Part shown: piece after piece, positions 16,191-24,280 of the stretch | Layout of the letters: every line of letters starts with the position of its first letter | How positions within the stretch are numbered: position 1 is the stretch's first letter | Origin: an uncultured Rhodospirillaceae bacterium | GTDB taxonomy: Bacteria; Pseudomonadota; Alphaproteobacteria; Dongiales; Dongiaceae | Length of the DNA: 64,000 nt | Assembly (NCBI GenBank): GCA_902826565.1 | Contig: CADEFF010000005.1 | Location: forward strand, 13,148-77,147 | Direction: 5' to 3' | Translations under genes and position numbers: made by a program | Notes under the pieces: generated by a model | What the model was told of the DNA's origin: nothing | The model's database searches: none | What the model saw: the letters and a program-made list of their open reading frames with translations, nothing else

Positions 16191-17003
16191 TCAGCCGGCG
16201 CCCGTCGCGAAGGACGGATAGAGCGACATGCCGCCATCCACCACGATCGTCGCGCCCGTCACATAGTCCGACGCGTCGGAGACCAGCCACAGCACCGCGC
16301 GCGCCACGTCCTCGGGCGCCCCGATTCGACCATAGGGAATGAGGCGGAGCAGTGCGGCGCGCGCCGTCTCGTCCGTCCAGGCGGCGCGGTTGATCGGCGT
16401 CCGGATCGCGCCGGGCGCGACCGCGTTCACCCGGATCCGTTGCGCCGCCAGCTCTTGCGCCAGCGATTTGACCAGCAGCATCACGCCCCCCTTCGAGGCG
16501 GCATAGTTCGCATGGCCCGCCCAGGGAATCGTCTGATGAACCGAGGACATGCAGACGATCTTGCCGCGCGCCTTGCCTTCCGGGAGCTCCCCCCGACGAC
16601 GCAGGAACTCCCGGATGGCGCCGCGGGCGCAGAGGAACTGGCCGGTGAGATTCACGTCGATGACCTGCTGCCATGCGGCGAGCGACATCTCGTCGATCGG
16701 GTGGTTGCGCTCGATACCGGCATTGTTGACCAGTATCTGCAACCCGCCGAGGCGCTCGCGGATCCGGTCGAACAGCCGGTCCACTTCCGCCTCGATGCCG
16801 ATATCGGCATCGATCGCGATGGCGGAGCCGCCGGCCTTCTCGATCTCGGCGACGACCGCGTCCGACTTCGACCGCGCCGCATCGAGGTCATTCACCACCA
16901 CGCGCGCGCCCGCAGCCGCAAGTTCGATCGCCACCGCGCGACCGATGCCGGAAGCGGCGCCGGTGACGAGGGCGATTTCGCCGTCGAGGTCGACGCGATG
17001 CAT
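16191..17003 (-). CDS. SDR-family oxidoreductase (glucose 1-dehydrogenase-like)
   Basis: 270 residues. Motifs: VTGAASGIGRA (cofactor site), NDLDAA after the second strand, LVNNAGIERN, catalytic Ser in CMSSVHQTIPW, YAASKGG, and the PG motif VNAVAPGAIRTPIN. The C-terminal ATIVVDGGMSLYPSF closely matches the glucose/aldose 1-dehydrogenase branch, though that assignment is not certain. ATG 17003 is preferred over the adjacent TTG at 17006. It precedes, 118 bases away, the convergently unrelated GH15 gene on the same strand; a sugar-metabolism link between the two is possible. Confidence 0.85.
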   Translation of the reverse strand: MHRVDLDGEIALVTGAASGIGRAVAIELAAAGARVVVNDLDAARSKSDAVVAEIEKAGGSAIAIDADIGIEAEVDRLFDRIRERLGGLQILVNNAGIERNHPIDEMSLAAWQQVIDVNLTGQFLCARGAIREFLRRRGELPEGKARGKIVCMSSVHQTIPWAGHANYAASKGGVMLLVKSLAQELAAQRIRVNAVAPGAIRTPINRAAWTDETARAALLRLIPYGRIGAPEDVARAVLWLVSDASDYVTGATIVVDGGMSLYPSFATGAG

Positions 17004-17121
17004 CAAGCAAATGCTCCGTCTTCGACAGAAAGCAGCGCGCCGAGGGCGGCGCGGATCCGCTTCCCCCGCGAATAAAACGCCGGGGAAACGCGGCCGTTCC
17101 CCGAACTTGCCTGCCGGCGGC

Positions 17122-18984
17122 TCAGCTTATCTCCGCACGCTCGCGGGCCGGACCCTTCCGGCTCGAAAGGTTGCGGGCGGTGTTGATAACGCCGACATGC
17201 GAGAAGGCTTGCGGGAAATTGCCGAGCTGCCGGCGGGCGACCGGGTCGAACTCCTCCGCCAGCAGCCCCACATCGTTCCGCACCGCGAGCACCCGCTCGA
17301 AGAGCGTCCGCGCCTCGTCATAGCGTCCGATAAGCGCGAGCGCGTCGGCGAGCCAGAGGGTGCAGGCGAGGAAGGCGCCTTCGCCCGGCGGCAATCCGTC
17401 GTCGTTCTCGTGGGTGTGATAGCGTTGCACGAATCCATCCACCATCAGGTCGCGCTGGATCGCCTCGATCGTGCTCACGATGCGCGGATCGTCGGGCGGC
17501 AGGAATCCGACTTCCGGAAGAAGCAGCACCGACGCATCGAGCGTGGTGCCGCCGAAATGGCGCGTGAAGGCGTTGCACCCGGCGTTGAAGCCGTGCTCGC
17601 AGACTTCCCTGTGGATGGTTTCGCGCATCGCGCGCCAGCGATCGGCCGGCCCCTTGAAGCCGAACTGCTCCACCGCCTTGACCGCGCGATCGGCCGCGAC
17701 CCAGCTCATGACGGCGGAGAAGACATAGCGTTGGGGCGGCGCGCGTTGTTCCCAGATTCCGGCGTCGGGGTCTCGCCAGTGGTCCTCGAGATAGCGCATC
17801 AGCTCGAGCTGCACGCGCCATCCTTCGTTGCCCCATTCGAGCTCGTGCTTCCGCGCGGAATGGAGCGCGTCCATCACCTCGCCATAGACGTCGAGCTGAA
17901 GCTGCTGATGGGCGGCGTTGCCGATCCGCACGGGCAGGCTGCCTTCGAAACCGCCGAGCCAGGGCAGCTCCAGCTCGTCGAGCCGCCGCTCGCCGCCGAG
18001 CCCATACATGATCTGCAGCTTGGAGGGCTCGCCCGCGACAGCGCGCACCAGCCATTCGCGCCAGGCCAGCGCTTCCTCGTCATAGCCCGTCACCATGAGG
18101 GCGTAGAGCGTGAAAGTCGCGTCGCGCAGCCAGCAATAGCGATAGTCCCAGTTGCGCACGCCGCCGATGAATTCCGGAAGCGAGGTGGTCGCAGCCGCGA
18201 CGATCCCGCCGGTCCGCTGGTGGGTCAGCGCTTTCAGGGTGATGGCGGACCGCGTCACCGGCTCGCGCCATTCTTCCGGCGCCTTGCAGCGACTGCTCCA
18301 TTTCCGCCACCACGCAACCGTTTCGTCGAGGAGGCCCTTGATGTCGCGCACCGGCGGCGGCGGATCATAGGACAGTTTCCAGGTCAGGATGGACGGAACC
18401 GATTCGCCCTTGCGGATGGTGAAGTCTGCGACGCTGTTGAAACCCTCCGCCTCGAGCACCAGCGGTGTGCGGAGCCGCACCAGATCCGGACCGGCGACGG
18501 CCCTGAGCCCATCCTCGGTGCGGCGGACCCAGGGCACCACGCGCCCGTAATCGAAGCGGAAGCGGGCCTCGAACCGCATGGCCACTTCGCCTTCGAGTCC
18601 GGTCACGGTGCGGACGAGATCGACGGCGTCACGACGCGGCAACGGCATGAAATCGGTTACCGATACGCTTCCAGTCTCGGTCTCGAAGACGGTTTCCAGC
18701 ACCAGCGTGCCGTCGAGATAGCGACGGCGCACCGCGCGGGGTGCGTTCCGCGGCGCTATCTTCCATTGACCGTTGTCGGGCGTGCCGAGCAGTGCGGCGA
18801 AACAGGCGGGCGAATCGAAACGCGGCAGGCAGAGCCAATCGACCGATCCGTCGCGACCGACGAGCGCGGCCGTCTCCGTATTGCCGATGAGGGCATAGTC
18901 CTCGATACGCCGGCCCGAGGGGCGGGCCGAGACACGGCCCGTCGCGCCGGCGGGCCGATCGGCGGCGACGTTATCGTTGGGCAT
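17122..18984 (-). CDS. Glycoside hydrolase family 15 (glucoamylase/trehalase-like)
   Basis: 620 residues. The N-terminal beta-sandwich begins IEDYALIGNTETAALVGRDG with SVDWLCLPRFDSPACFAALLG, the standard opening of bacterial GH15 proteins. The (alpha/alpha)6 catalytic domain has GGVRNWDYRYCWLRDATFTL, KALTHQRTGGIVAAATTSLPE, an acidic DPDAGIWE motif (likely general acid) and ending LLAEEFDPVARRQLGNFPQAFSHVG (likely base). Cytosolic by lack of a signal peptide. It hydrolyses alpha-glucosidic bonds of oligosaccharides or trehalose; family members acting on trehalose look the same. No trehalose synthesis genes are nearby. Confidence 0.9.
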   Translation of the reverse strand: MPNDNVAADRPAGATGRVSARPSGRRIEDYALIGNTETAALVGRDGSVDWLCLPRFDSPACFAALLGTPDNGQWKIAPRNAPRAVRRRYLDGTLVLETVFETETGSVSVTDFMPLPRRDAVDLVRTVTGLEGEVAMRFEARFRFDYGRVVPWVRRTEDGLRAVAGPDLVRLRTPLVLEAEGFNSVADFTIRKGESVPSILTWKLSYDPPPPVRDIKGLLDETVAWWRKWSSRCKAPEEWREPVTRSAITLKALTHQRTGGIVAAATTSLPEFIGGVRNWDYRYCWLRDATFTLYALMVTGYDEEALAWREWLVRAVAGEPSKLQIMYGLGGERRLDELELPWLGGFEGSLPVRIGNAAHQQLQLDVYGEVMDALHSARKHELEWGNEGWRVQLELMRYLEDHWRDPDAGIWEQRAPPQRYVFSAVMSWVAADRAVKAVEQFGFKGPADRWRAMRETIHREVCEHGFNAGCNAFTRHFGGTTLDASVLLLPEVGFLPPDDPRIVSTIEAIQRDLMVDGFVQRYHTHENDDGLPPGEGAFLACTLWLADALALIGRYDEARTLFERVLAVRNDVGLLAEEFDPVARRQLGNFPQAFSHVGVINTARNLSSRKGPARERAEIS

Positions 18985-19415
18985 GGCGCATCGCCTGTCG
19001 ACGCAGCAGGAACGCCCCTGCGCCCTGCATGCCGGGCCTCCGCGACTTCGTCGAACTCATTTCCGGGGGATCCTCGCCGCCGAACAGTTCAGAAAACCGG
19101 CACAGCGAGGCGAAGGCACGCAAGGCCAAGCCGGAGGAAACCTGCTGCTACCAATTTGGGGATGGCGGCGCGCCACGCCAATGGCGGCATCCCGACGCAC
19201 GGCCGAACCGTCGAAGGTCCGCTCGGCGACACGGCACAAACCAAGGATATCTGCCCACCGCTCTCCCTGCCGGGCTTGTGAGATTTTTCGGACCCGCACC
19301 GCCCTGCCGACGCCCGTCCGCAGGATTGCGCCGGCCGCCGCGTGGGATGAAACCGCGGAGGTGCGATCGGGCTGCCGTGCCTGTCCGCGTTCGCGAACTG
19401 GAAGGGGAGAGAACG
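18985..19415. other. Intergenic region, no gene recognised
   Basis: Divergent space between the GH15 gene (minus) and the small secreted protein gene (plus). Open frames exist on both strands but none looks like a protein family. No clear promoter or structured RNA was identified. Confidence 0.4.
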
Positions 19416-19751
19416 ATGAAGAGAGCATATCCGGCGCCGGGCCGGATCGCCGTCGGGCTGATCGTTGCGATCGGGCTGATGGCGACCGCCGCCACCGCCG
19501 AAGCCGGCAAGGGCAATGAGGGCTGGCGCAAGCATCATGGCCCCGGCTGGAAGCACGGGCCCTACGTCTATTACGACGCCTATCCGGCCTATGGCTATGT
19601 GCCGCCGCCGGGCTATGTGGTGGTCCCGCCGCCGCAACCGGTCTATGTCCAGCCCGCCCCGGTCTACGTCCAGCCGCAGCCCGTCTATTACGAGCAGCGG
19701 TCGTACGAACGGCCGTCGCTGAATTTCGTGTTCCCGATCCGGATCGACTGA
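19416..19751 (+). CDS. Small secreted Tyr/Pro/Val-rich protein
   Basis: 111 residues. A signal peptide is evident (MKRAYPAPGR, hydrophobic IAVGLIVAIGLMATAATAEA, cleavage after AEA). The mature part has a His/Lys/Trp patch (GWRKHHGPGWKHGP), then repeated Tyr- and Pro-rich units such as YPAYGYVPPPGYVV and tandem VYVQPAPVYVQP. Such proteins are common in Alphaproteobacteria as periplasmic or surface-associated proteins of unknown role. The ribosome site GAAGGGGAGAG precedes ATG 19416; the frame also opens upstream without any signal peptide. Function not known. Confidence 0.72.
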   Translation: MKRAYPAPGRIAVGLIVAIGLMATAATAEAGKGNEGWRKHHGPGWKHGPYVYYDAYPAYGYVPPPGYVVVPPPQPVYVQPAPVYVQPQPVYYEQRSYERPSLNFVFPIRID

Positions 19752-19799
19752 CGGGACGGCGCAATCTGCAAGGACGAAGCGATGTGCCGGCTGCGGCGC

Positions 19800-19833
19800 A
19801 TCACTTCGACTTGCGCATCACTTCGACTTGCGC
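19800..19833. repeat. 17-bp tandem duplication across a stop codon
   Basis: The 17-base unit ATCACTTCGACTTGCGC occurs twice in a row (19800-19816 and 19817-19833). The right copy supplies the last codons and stop of the small minus-strand gene; the left copy repeats them just downstream. It looks like a recent slippage or duplication event and does not alter the protein. Confidence 0.8.
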
Positions 19834-20024
19834 AGGTCCGATGCCATCTCGGCTTCGATGGCGCGCTCGAGCTTGACGAGATCCTCCGGCAGGGGCTGGC
19901 CGGTCGCGCGCCAGGCGTTGAGCTGTTCATGGAGCTGCAGGTAGAGCTCGTGCTTGTCCTCGGGCTGATGCTCCATCTGGTCGAGCAATAGCGAGATCTG
20001 CGCCTTGATGGCTTCGAAGGCCAT
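19818..20024 (-). CDS. Small hypothetical helical protein
   Basis: 68 residues beginning MAFEAIKAQISLLLDQMEHQ. It is predicted to be two amphipathic helices (IKAQISLLLDQMEHQ and HELYLQLHEQLNAWR), the second followed by a PLPEDLVKLERAIEAEM helix, with a charged KSK end. No membrane segment or known motif. ATG 20024 follows AAGGGTGGAG; an upstream ATG at 20075 has no ribosome site. It converges with the secreted small protein gene. Function unknown; probably a real gene on grounds of start signal and clean helical pattern. Confidence 0.6.
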   Translation of the reverse strand: MAFEAIKAQISLLLDQMEHQPEDKHELYLQLHEQLNAWRATGQPLPEDLVKLERAIEAEMASDLRKSK

Positions 20025-20181
20025 GAAACTCCACCCTTGAATGATCGCGGCCGCGCCGGCGTCGCTGGCAGCCAATTCTGCCGGGGCCCAATTCTACCGG
20101 GGTGATCGCGGCGCCAGCAAGCAACGCCCGGGACGCGGGCGCGAACGCCATCGGGGGTTGCGACCCTTTGCCGCCGCTCCC

Positions 20182-20286
20182 TGGAGCATTTTCCGGCGAA
20201 GTGGGCACCGGTTCGCGGCAGAAAATGCGACCAGACTCATGAATCTGGAGCGCGTTCCGATTCAACCTCGAGGAAACGCGCTCCAG
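20182..20286. repeat. Palindromic intergenic repeat (alphaproteobacterial REP-like element)
   Basis: Two stem-loops in tandem. The first pairs GCATTTTC with GAAAATGC around a loop containing GAAGTGGGCACCGGTTCGCG; the second pairs GGAGCGCGTTCC with GGAAACGCGCTCC. The GAGCATTTTC...GAAGTGG.CACCGGTTCGCG...AAAA pattern matches a dispersed intergenic element I know from many Alphaproteobacteria, present in many copies per genome. It marks the left side of the TetR/EamA island. Confidence 0.65.
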
Positions 20287-20452
20287 GCCGTGAATACATA
20301 AACACGTTGCGCGGTGGCTGACGAGAGTCCGCTTCGGGTTGAACGCCGGAAGTCGGTCAGGGTCGGAGCCACTTCCGGAACGCGCTACTTCCGGACCTTT
20401 GCCAGTCATACCGCGAGCGTCGCGTCTCGACCCTAAGCGGACGCTCAACATC

Positions 20453-20475
20453 GTCGCGAAATGCTATTTTGCGAC
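20453..20475. repeat. 10-bp stem hairpin
   Basis: GTCGCGAAAT (20453-20462) and ATTTTGCGAC (20466-20475) pair with one G-T mismatch around a 3-base loop. No T-run follows on either strand. It lies 50 bases beyond the stop of the EamA gene and could protect its mRNA 3' end or be an element end. Confidence 0.45.
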
Positions 20476-20526
20476 GTTGCAAAAGTTGGATGCGAAACCG
20501 TCTCTTTAATCCGGATTTGCAACGGA

Positions 20527-21363
20527 TCATGATTGGTAGCCGAGGCAGATCGCGCCGATGGCCACGGTACCGCAGGCCATGATGCGCCGAGCGGTTAAGG
20601 TTTCCCCAAGGAACAACCATCCGATGAGAACCGCGAACACGACGCTCGTTTCCCTCAGCGCCGCAATTGGACCTGCCGGCCCCAATGCAAAAGCTGCCAC
20701 CACGACGCCATAGGCGATCATTGCGAAGAGGCCGCCGCCGAGCGCCTTCCACATTTCGGGCGAACGAACGTTAACGGCAAGCTTCCCTCGCATAAGCATG
20801 AACGTGACGGGGAGCAGGCTTCCGTAGAGAACGAGCACCCAAGCCGTGTATGCGCCGCTATGGCCGGCCAGCCGAACGCCGACCGCATCGACGGTTGCGT
20901 AGCTGGCGATGATCGCGCCCGTCGCCAGGGCAAACAGGATTGAGGAAGTCGAGGCCCTGCTCTTGCCGAGCGAAAGGCTCATGATGCCCACCGCGACAAG
21001 GGCGACGCCGGCCATCTGGTATGCGCCGAGGCGCTCTCCGGCAAGTAGGTATCCCCCGAGCGTGACCAGCAGCGGCACGGTTCCCCGACCGATCGGGTAG
21101 ACCTGCCCCAATTCTCCATATCGGTACGCGGCGACGAGAAAGACGCTGTACCCAACCTGGAGGGCGGCGGAGAGCGCGACATACGGCCAGGCCGAAGCGG
21201 TGGGCAGTGGAAATACGAAGATAAACGGAAGCGCGAGGACCGTGCTGGAAAAGCTCATGACGGTCACGGTCCACAGGCGGTCAGCGCCGTTGCGGAGAAA
21301 GGCGTTCCAGGCCGCATGAAGGATCGCCGCAAAAAGTGCGAGGCCGACGACAAGCGCACTCAT
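20527..21363 (-). CDS. EamA/DMT-superfamily exporter
   Basis: 278 residues with about ten transmembrane helices in two repeated EamA halves. The first half starts LVVGLALFAAILHAAWNAF and includes YRYGELGQVYPIGRGTVPLL; the second includes FALATGAIIASYATVDAVGVR and ends with FAVLIGWLFLGETLTARR. EamA proteins export metabolites, amino acids or drugs. It is coupled to a TetR-type gene by an ATGA overlap, so this is probably an inducible efflux pump. Base composition looks less GC-biased than the flanking genes, hinting at acquisition by transfer. Confidence 0.87.
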   Translation of the reverse strand: MSALVVGLALFAAILHAAWNAFLRNGADRLWTVTVMSFSSTVLALPFIFVFPLPTASAWPYVALSAALQVGYSVFLVAAYRYGELGQVYPIGRGTVPLLVTLGGYLLAGERLGAYQMAGVALVAVGIMSLSLGKSRASTSSILFALATGAIIASYATVDAVGVRLAGHSGAYTAWVLVLYGSLLPVTFMLMRGKLAVNVRSPEMWKALGGGLFAMIAYGVVVAAFALGPAGPIAALRETSVVFAVLIGWLFLGETLTARRIMACGTVAIGAICLGYQS

Positions 21364-21944
21364 CGGAGTGCCTTGCGCACAGCAAGAATCCTCTCTGCCG
21401 CTGCGCGCGCATTCTCGATGGCTGCCTTTCCCTGTCCCATTTGAGCAAGAAGGGTTGCGCCTTCGATCAGCATGAAAAGCGCCGATGCCGTGCTTTCAGC
21501 CTGGGCGGCAGGCATCCTCGCTTCGAGGATTTCCTGCATCCGCCGCTTCAAACCGTCCTTTTGCCGGGCGACAGCCTTGAACACCGGATGCTCGGGATCG
21601 CCAAACTCGGCCAACGCGTGCTGGAACAGGCAGCCGTGGAAATTCGGCCTCTCGAACCAACGCCCGTACCAGTCGAAGATGGTTGCGATCTTCCGTTGCG
21701 GTGTCGTGGCGGCTTCCGCGAGGCCATCGAGCTGCCGCTCGAACCTTCCCGCCCGCCAGTCCAGAACTTCGACGATGAGGCCGTCCTTGCTCGGAAAATG
21801 ACGATACATCGTCATCTTGGCGACCGCGGCCTCGGAAATGATGCGGTCGATGCCGGTAGCGTGGAAACCGACGCGCTTGAACAGGCCGTAGGCCGTTTCA
21901 ACGATGTGCTGCCGCTTTTCGGCGGCGTCGGCGCGGAGCACCAT
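21360..21944 (-). CDS. TetR/AcrR family transcriptional regulator
   Basis: 194 residues. N-terminal helix-turn-helix: KRQHIVETAYGLFKRVGFHA followed by TGIDRIISEAAVAKMTMYRHFPSKD, the canonical TetR DNA-binding domain. The C-terminal part (FERPNFHGCLFQHALAEFGD) belongs to the YxaF/LmrA-like effector domain, which has the conserved GC-F motif. It should repress itself and the downstream EamA exporter; an 18-base palindrome lies just ahead of its start. Confidence 0.9.
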   Translation of the reverse strand: MVLRADAAEKRQHIVETAYGLFKRVGFHATGIDRIISEAAVAKMTMYRHFPSKDGLIVEVLDWRAGRFERQLDGLAEAATTPQRKIATIFDWYGRWFERPNFHGCLFQHALAEFGDPEHPVFKAVARQKDGLKRRMQEILEARMPAAQAESTASALFMLIEGATLLAQMGQGKAAIENARAAAERILAVRKALR

Positions 21945-21958
21945 GACGAGATCCTATA

Positions 21959-21976
21959 TGAGACAGACCTGTCTCA
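21959..21976 (-). promoter_or_regulatory. TetR-type operator palindrome
   Basis: TGAGACAG-AC-CTGTCTCA is an inverted repeat with 8-base arms and a 2-base centre, starting 15 bases ahead of the tetR-like ATG. AT-rich TATATAAG-like sequence flanks it on the upstream side and can serve as -10. AGACNNNNNNGTCT-type palindromes are common operators of this TetR branch. Autorepression of the regulator/exporter pair is inferred. Confidence 0.65.
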
Positions 21977-22062
21977 CTTATATATTGACCGTCGAGCTCG
22001 GTCAACGTGAGATCACGCGGGCAGCGGGAACCGCATAATCTCTGAAGTTTCGCGATCAATTT

Positions 22063-22496
22063 TTGCGAAGACTGCTTACCACCCTTCTTCACGCGGTCGT
22101 GGACGCCGCTGGTTTGCCAACACGCCTTGGCCTCGCGCCCGGTGAAGCACACGACAATTGGCTGTGTTCGGTTCTCCTGGCGGAACTGCAACCCCGAGCA
22201 ACTTTGCTCGCAGATCGCGGATATGACGCCGACGGGATTAGGGAGTTCGCCAGCCAGAACGGCGCGTGGGCAAACATCCCGCCAAAACGAAATCGCAAGG
22301 AGCCGATCTGCTTCAGCCCTTGCCTTTACCGATCGCGAACTTGGTCGAGCGGTTTTTCAACAGGATCAAGCAGTGCCGGCGTATCGCCGCCCGTTACGAC
22401 AAGCTCGCCGCCAACTATCTTGCCTTCGTCAAGCTTGCGTCTATCCGTCTATGGCTGCCCGTCTATGGCTGCCCGTCTATGGCTGCGCGCTTATGA
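22063..22496 (+). pseudogene. IS5-family transposase fragment (truncated and frameshifted)
   Basis: The first frame (22063-) reads HAVVDAAGLPTRLGLAPGEA, LLADRGYDADGIREFA and PPKRNRKEPICFSPCLYR, the DDE core of IS5-group transposases. Near 22335 the similarity moves to another frame that continues NLVERFFNRIKQCRRIAARY and DKLAANYLAFVKLASIRLWL to 22496. The join fits loss of one base. The N-terminal half of the transposase is absent, as are recognisable terminal inverted repeats. It is a decayed insertion sequence at the right border of the TetR/EamA island. Confidence 0.8.
22446..22487. repeat. Three tandem copies of a 14-bp unit
   Basis: CGTCTATGGCTGCC occurs at 22446 and 22460 and as CGTCTATGGCTGCG at 22474. 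It lies inside the C-terminal codons of the transposase fragment. Because 14 is not a multiple of three, each extra copy shifts the frame. It ends four bases before the stop codon of the PfkB kinase gene. Confidence 0.8.
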
Positions 22497-23381
22497 GTCC
22501 ACGCCCTGGTTGCGCTTCAACGCGGCCCATTCGGCCGGCGCATCGGCGGGCCAGGCGACGAGCTCGGCCGGGAAGGCGCCGATCGACCCGACCGTACGGG
22601 CGGCGGCCGCAGCGCCGTTTCGCAGCGCGGCCTCGAGGTCGCGGCTCAGGACATAGGCCGCGAGAAAGCCGGCGGCAAAGCTGTCGCCGGCGCCGGTCGT
22701 ATCCATCACCTGCGCGACGGGTGCAGCGGGGCAGACGATGCGGCGTTTTCCGTCGAGGACGAGCGCGCCGGCGGGACCGAGCGTCACGACGAAGAGCTTG
22801 CCGTTCTCCTTAGCCAGCGCTTCGAGCGCATCGACCAGCGCGGCATCGCCCGCCGGGATACCGAAGAAACCGAGATCGAACCGGGCGGCATAGCGGCGCA
22901 CATAGCGGAGCGGATCCTGCCTGGTGCCGAGGTTGCAATAGTCGAGCGCCCGCAGACCCGCCCCCGGCGCCGACGCCACCGTCTCGAAGAAATCGAGGAT
23001 CTGGGTGAAGACCGTGGCGATCATGAGATCGCTCGCGGCGATCTCGACCCGTTCGGCGGCCGTCACCCGATGCAGCGCCAGCGCACCCGCCTCGTACCGG
23101 ACGAAGAGACGCTCGCCGCTCGCGTCGCGGTCGATATATTGCACCGGCGTTGCCGCGTTCTTGCGCGCAATGCCGGCCTCGATGCCGAGCCGCGCGAGGG
23201 CGCCTTCCACGATCGCGGCTTCGCGATCGCATCCGAGCGCGGTCAAGACGCCGATGCGGTCCGCGGGCGCGAAATGATCCTTCGCATTGGCGGCGAAGTT
23301 GAGCGAGATCCCGCCCGGCCGGTCGGCACGGATATCGACATAGCGGTCGATCCCGCAATCGCCGACGGCAAGCACCTTCAT
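22491..23381 (-). CDS. PfkB-family carbohydrate/nucleoside kinase
   Basis: 296 residues. Starts MKVLAVGDCGIDRYVDI with RPGGISLNFAANA, the N-terminal GG signature region of PfkB kinases, and ends with DTTGAGDSFAAGFLAAYVLS, the second signature carrying the catalytic Asp and anion hole. It phosphorylates a sugar, sugar-amine or nucleoside with ATP. ATG 23381 overlaps the stop of the BtpA-like gene (ATGA), so the two are translationally coupled and probably consecutive in one pathway. The last few residues abut the IS5 remnant, so its C-terminus may have been altered by that insertion. Confidence 0.85.
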   Translation of the reverse strand: MKVLAVGDCGIDRYVDIRADRPGGISLNFAANAKDHFAPADRIGVLTALGCDREAAIVEGALARLGIEAGIARKNAATPVQYIDRDASGERLFVRYEAGALALHRVTAAERVEIAASDLMIATVFTQILDFFETVASAPGAGLRALDYCNLGTRQDPLRYVRRYAARFDLGFFGIPAGDAALVDALEALAKENGKLFVVTLGPAGALVLDGKRRIVCPAAPVAQVMDTTGAGDSFAAGFLAAYVLSRDLEAALRNGAAAAARTVGSIGAFPAELVAWPADAPAEWAALKRNQGVDS

Positions 23382-24196
23382 TCGCCAGCCTGGCATCCGT
23401 CGGCCCGGACGCCGCGCGCAATGCCGACGAGCGCCGCCACGCGCCCGGAATCGATCCGATCGCCCCGCTTCAGGCTGGTGCCGACCACGGCGCCGTCCGA
23501 CGCCGCCAGCAGCCGCGCCGCATTGCCCTCGTCGAGCCCGCTGCCGATCAGGATCGGCAGGCCTGCGGCGCCGCGTTTCGCCTCGGCAAGATCGGCCGGC
23601 TTCGGCGGATCGCCGGTGGCGTCGCCGCTGACGATGGCCGCCGCCGCGCCATGTCGGCCCGCGAGACGCGCCGATTCGTCGAGACCCCGCGGGATGGTCA
23701 TCCGCGCATATTTGACCTGGATGTCGGCGAGCACCAGCACGTCTGACGCGCCGATGCGCTCGCGACAGGCCATGACGGCCTCGGGATCGATGCGCATCGC
23801 GCCGCCATGCTCCGGCCGCTCCATCGGATCGACGAAATAGTCGGTGCGAATGAAGCGCGCGCCCGAAGCCCGCGCGACCGCGAGCGACGCCTCCGGATCG
23901 TTGAGCAGGATTTCGACCCCGACCACCGAGTGCCGCGCCGCCACCACCACCTCACGCGCGATCCGCGTCATGCAGGCGGTGGTTTCCGGCGCCGAGAGCA
24001 CCGCATGGGGCCGGTCATACTCGTTCTCGACCAGCACCCCATCGGCGCCGCCGCGTTCGAGCGCCGCGAGATCGGCAAGCGCCTGCTCGATCGCGAAATC
24101 GAGCCCCCGGGACTGCGGAAAGCCGGGCAAAGCCGGAAGATGGATGACGCCGATAATCGGCTTCGGGACAGGGAACAGCGCGCGAAAGGTCGCCAT
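23378..24196 (-). CDS. BtpA/SgcQ family TIM-barrel protein
   Basis: 272 residues. The family's start is clear: PKPIIGVIHLPALPGFPQSR, then ALADLAALERGGADGVLVENEYDRP, VGVEILLNDPEASLAVA, FIRTDYFV, LADIQVKYA and a phosphate-binding-like C-terminal PILIGSGLDEGNAARLLAAS with DGAVVGTSLK. BtpA was described in cyanobacterial photosystem I accumulation and SgcQ in an E. coli sugar operon, but the catalytic role is not settled. Here it is coupled to a PfkB kinase and follows a LysR regulator, favouring a role in degrading a phosphorylated sugar or nucleoside. Confidence 0.85.
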   Translation of the reverse strand: MATFRALFPVPKPIIGVIHLPALPGFPQSRGLDFAIEQALADLAALERGGADGVLVENEYDRPHAVLSAPETTACMTRIAREVVVAARHSVVGVEILLNDPEASLAVARASGARFIRTDYFVDPMERPEHGGAMRIDPEAVMACRERIGASDVLVLADIQVKYARMTIPRGLDESARLAGRHGAAAAIVSGDATGDPPKPADLAEAKRGAAGLPILIGSGLDEGNAARLLAASDGAVVGTSLKRGDRIDSGRVAALVGIARGVRADGCQAGE

Positions 24197-24280
24197 GGCG
24201 GGAGTGTGTCCCGGGCGGCCGCTCTTGTCATTATCGGCAGATCATTATCGGCCGAGCCGGACGCGCCGCCGGGCGGGCCG

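Noticed and set aside
16549-19281. 910-residue plus-strand open frame
   Set aside because: Very long, but antisense to the SDR and the intact GH15 gene; no protein family seen, an effect of high GC.
19416-19751. Tandem YVQP-type units as a DNA repeat or CRISPR
   Set aside because: They are short coding repeats of a secreted low-complexity protein; no regular spacers.
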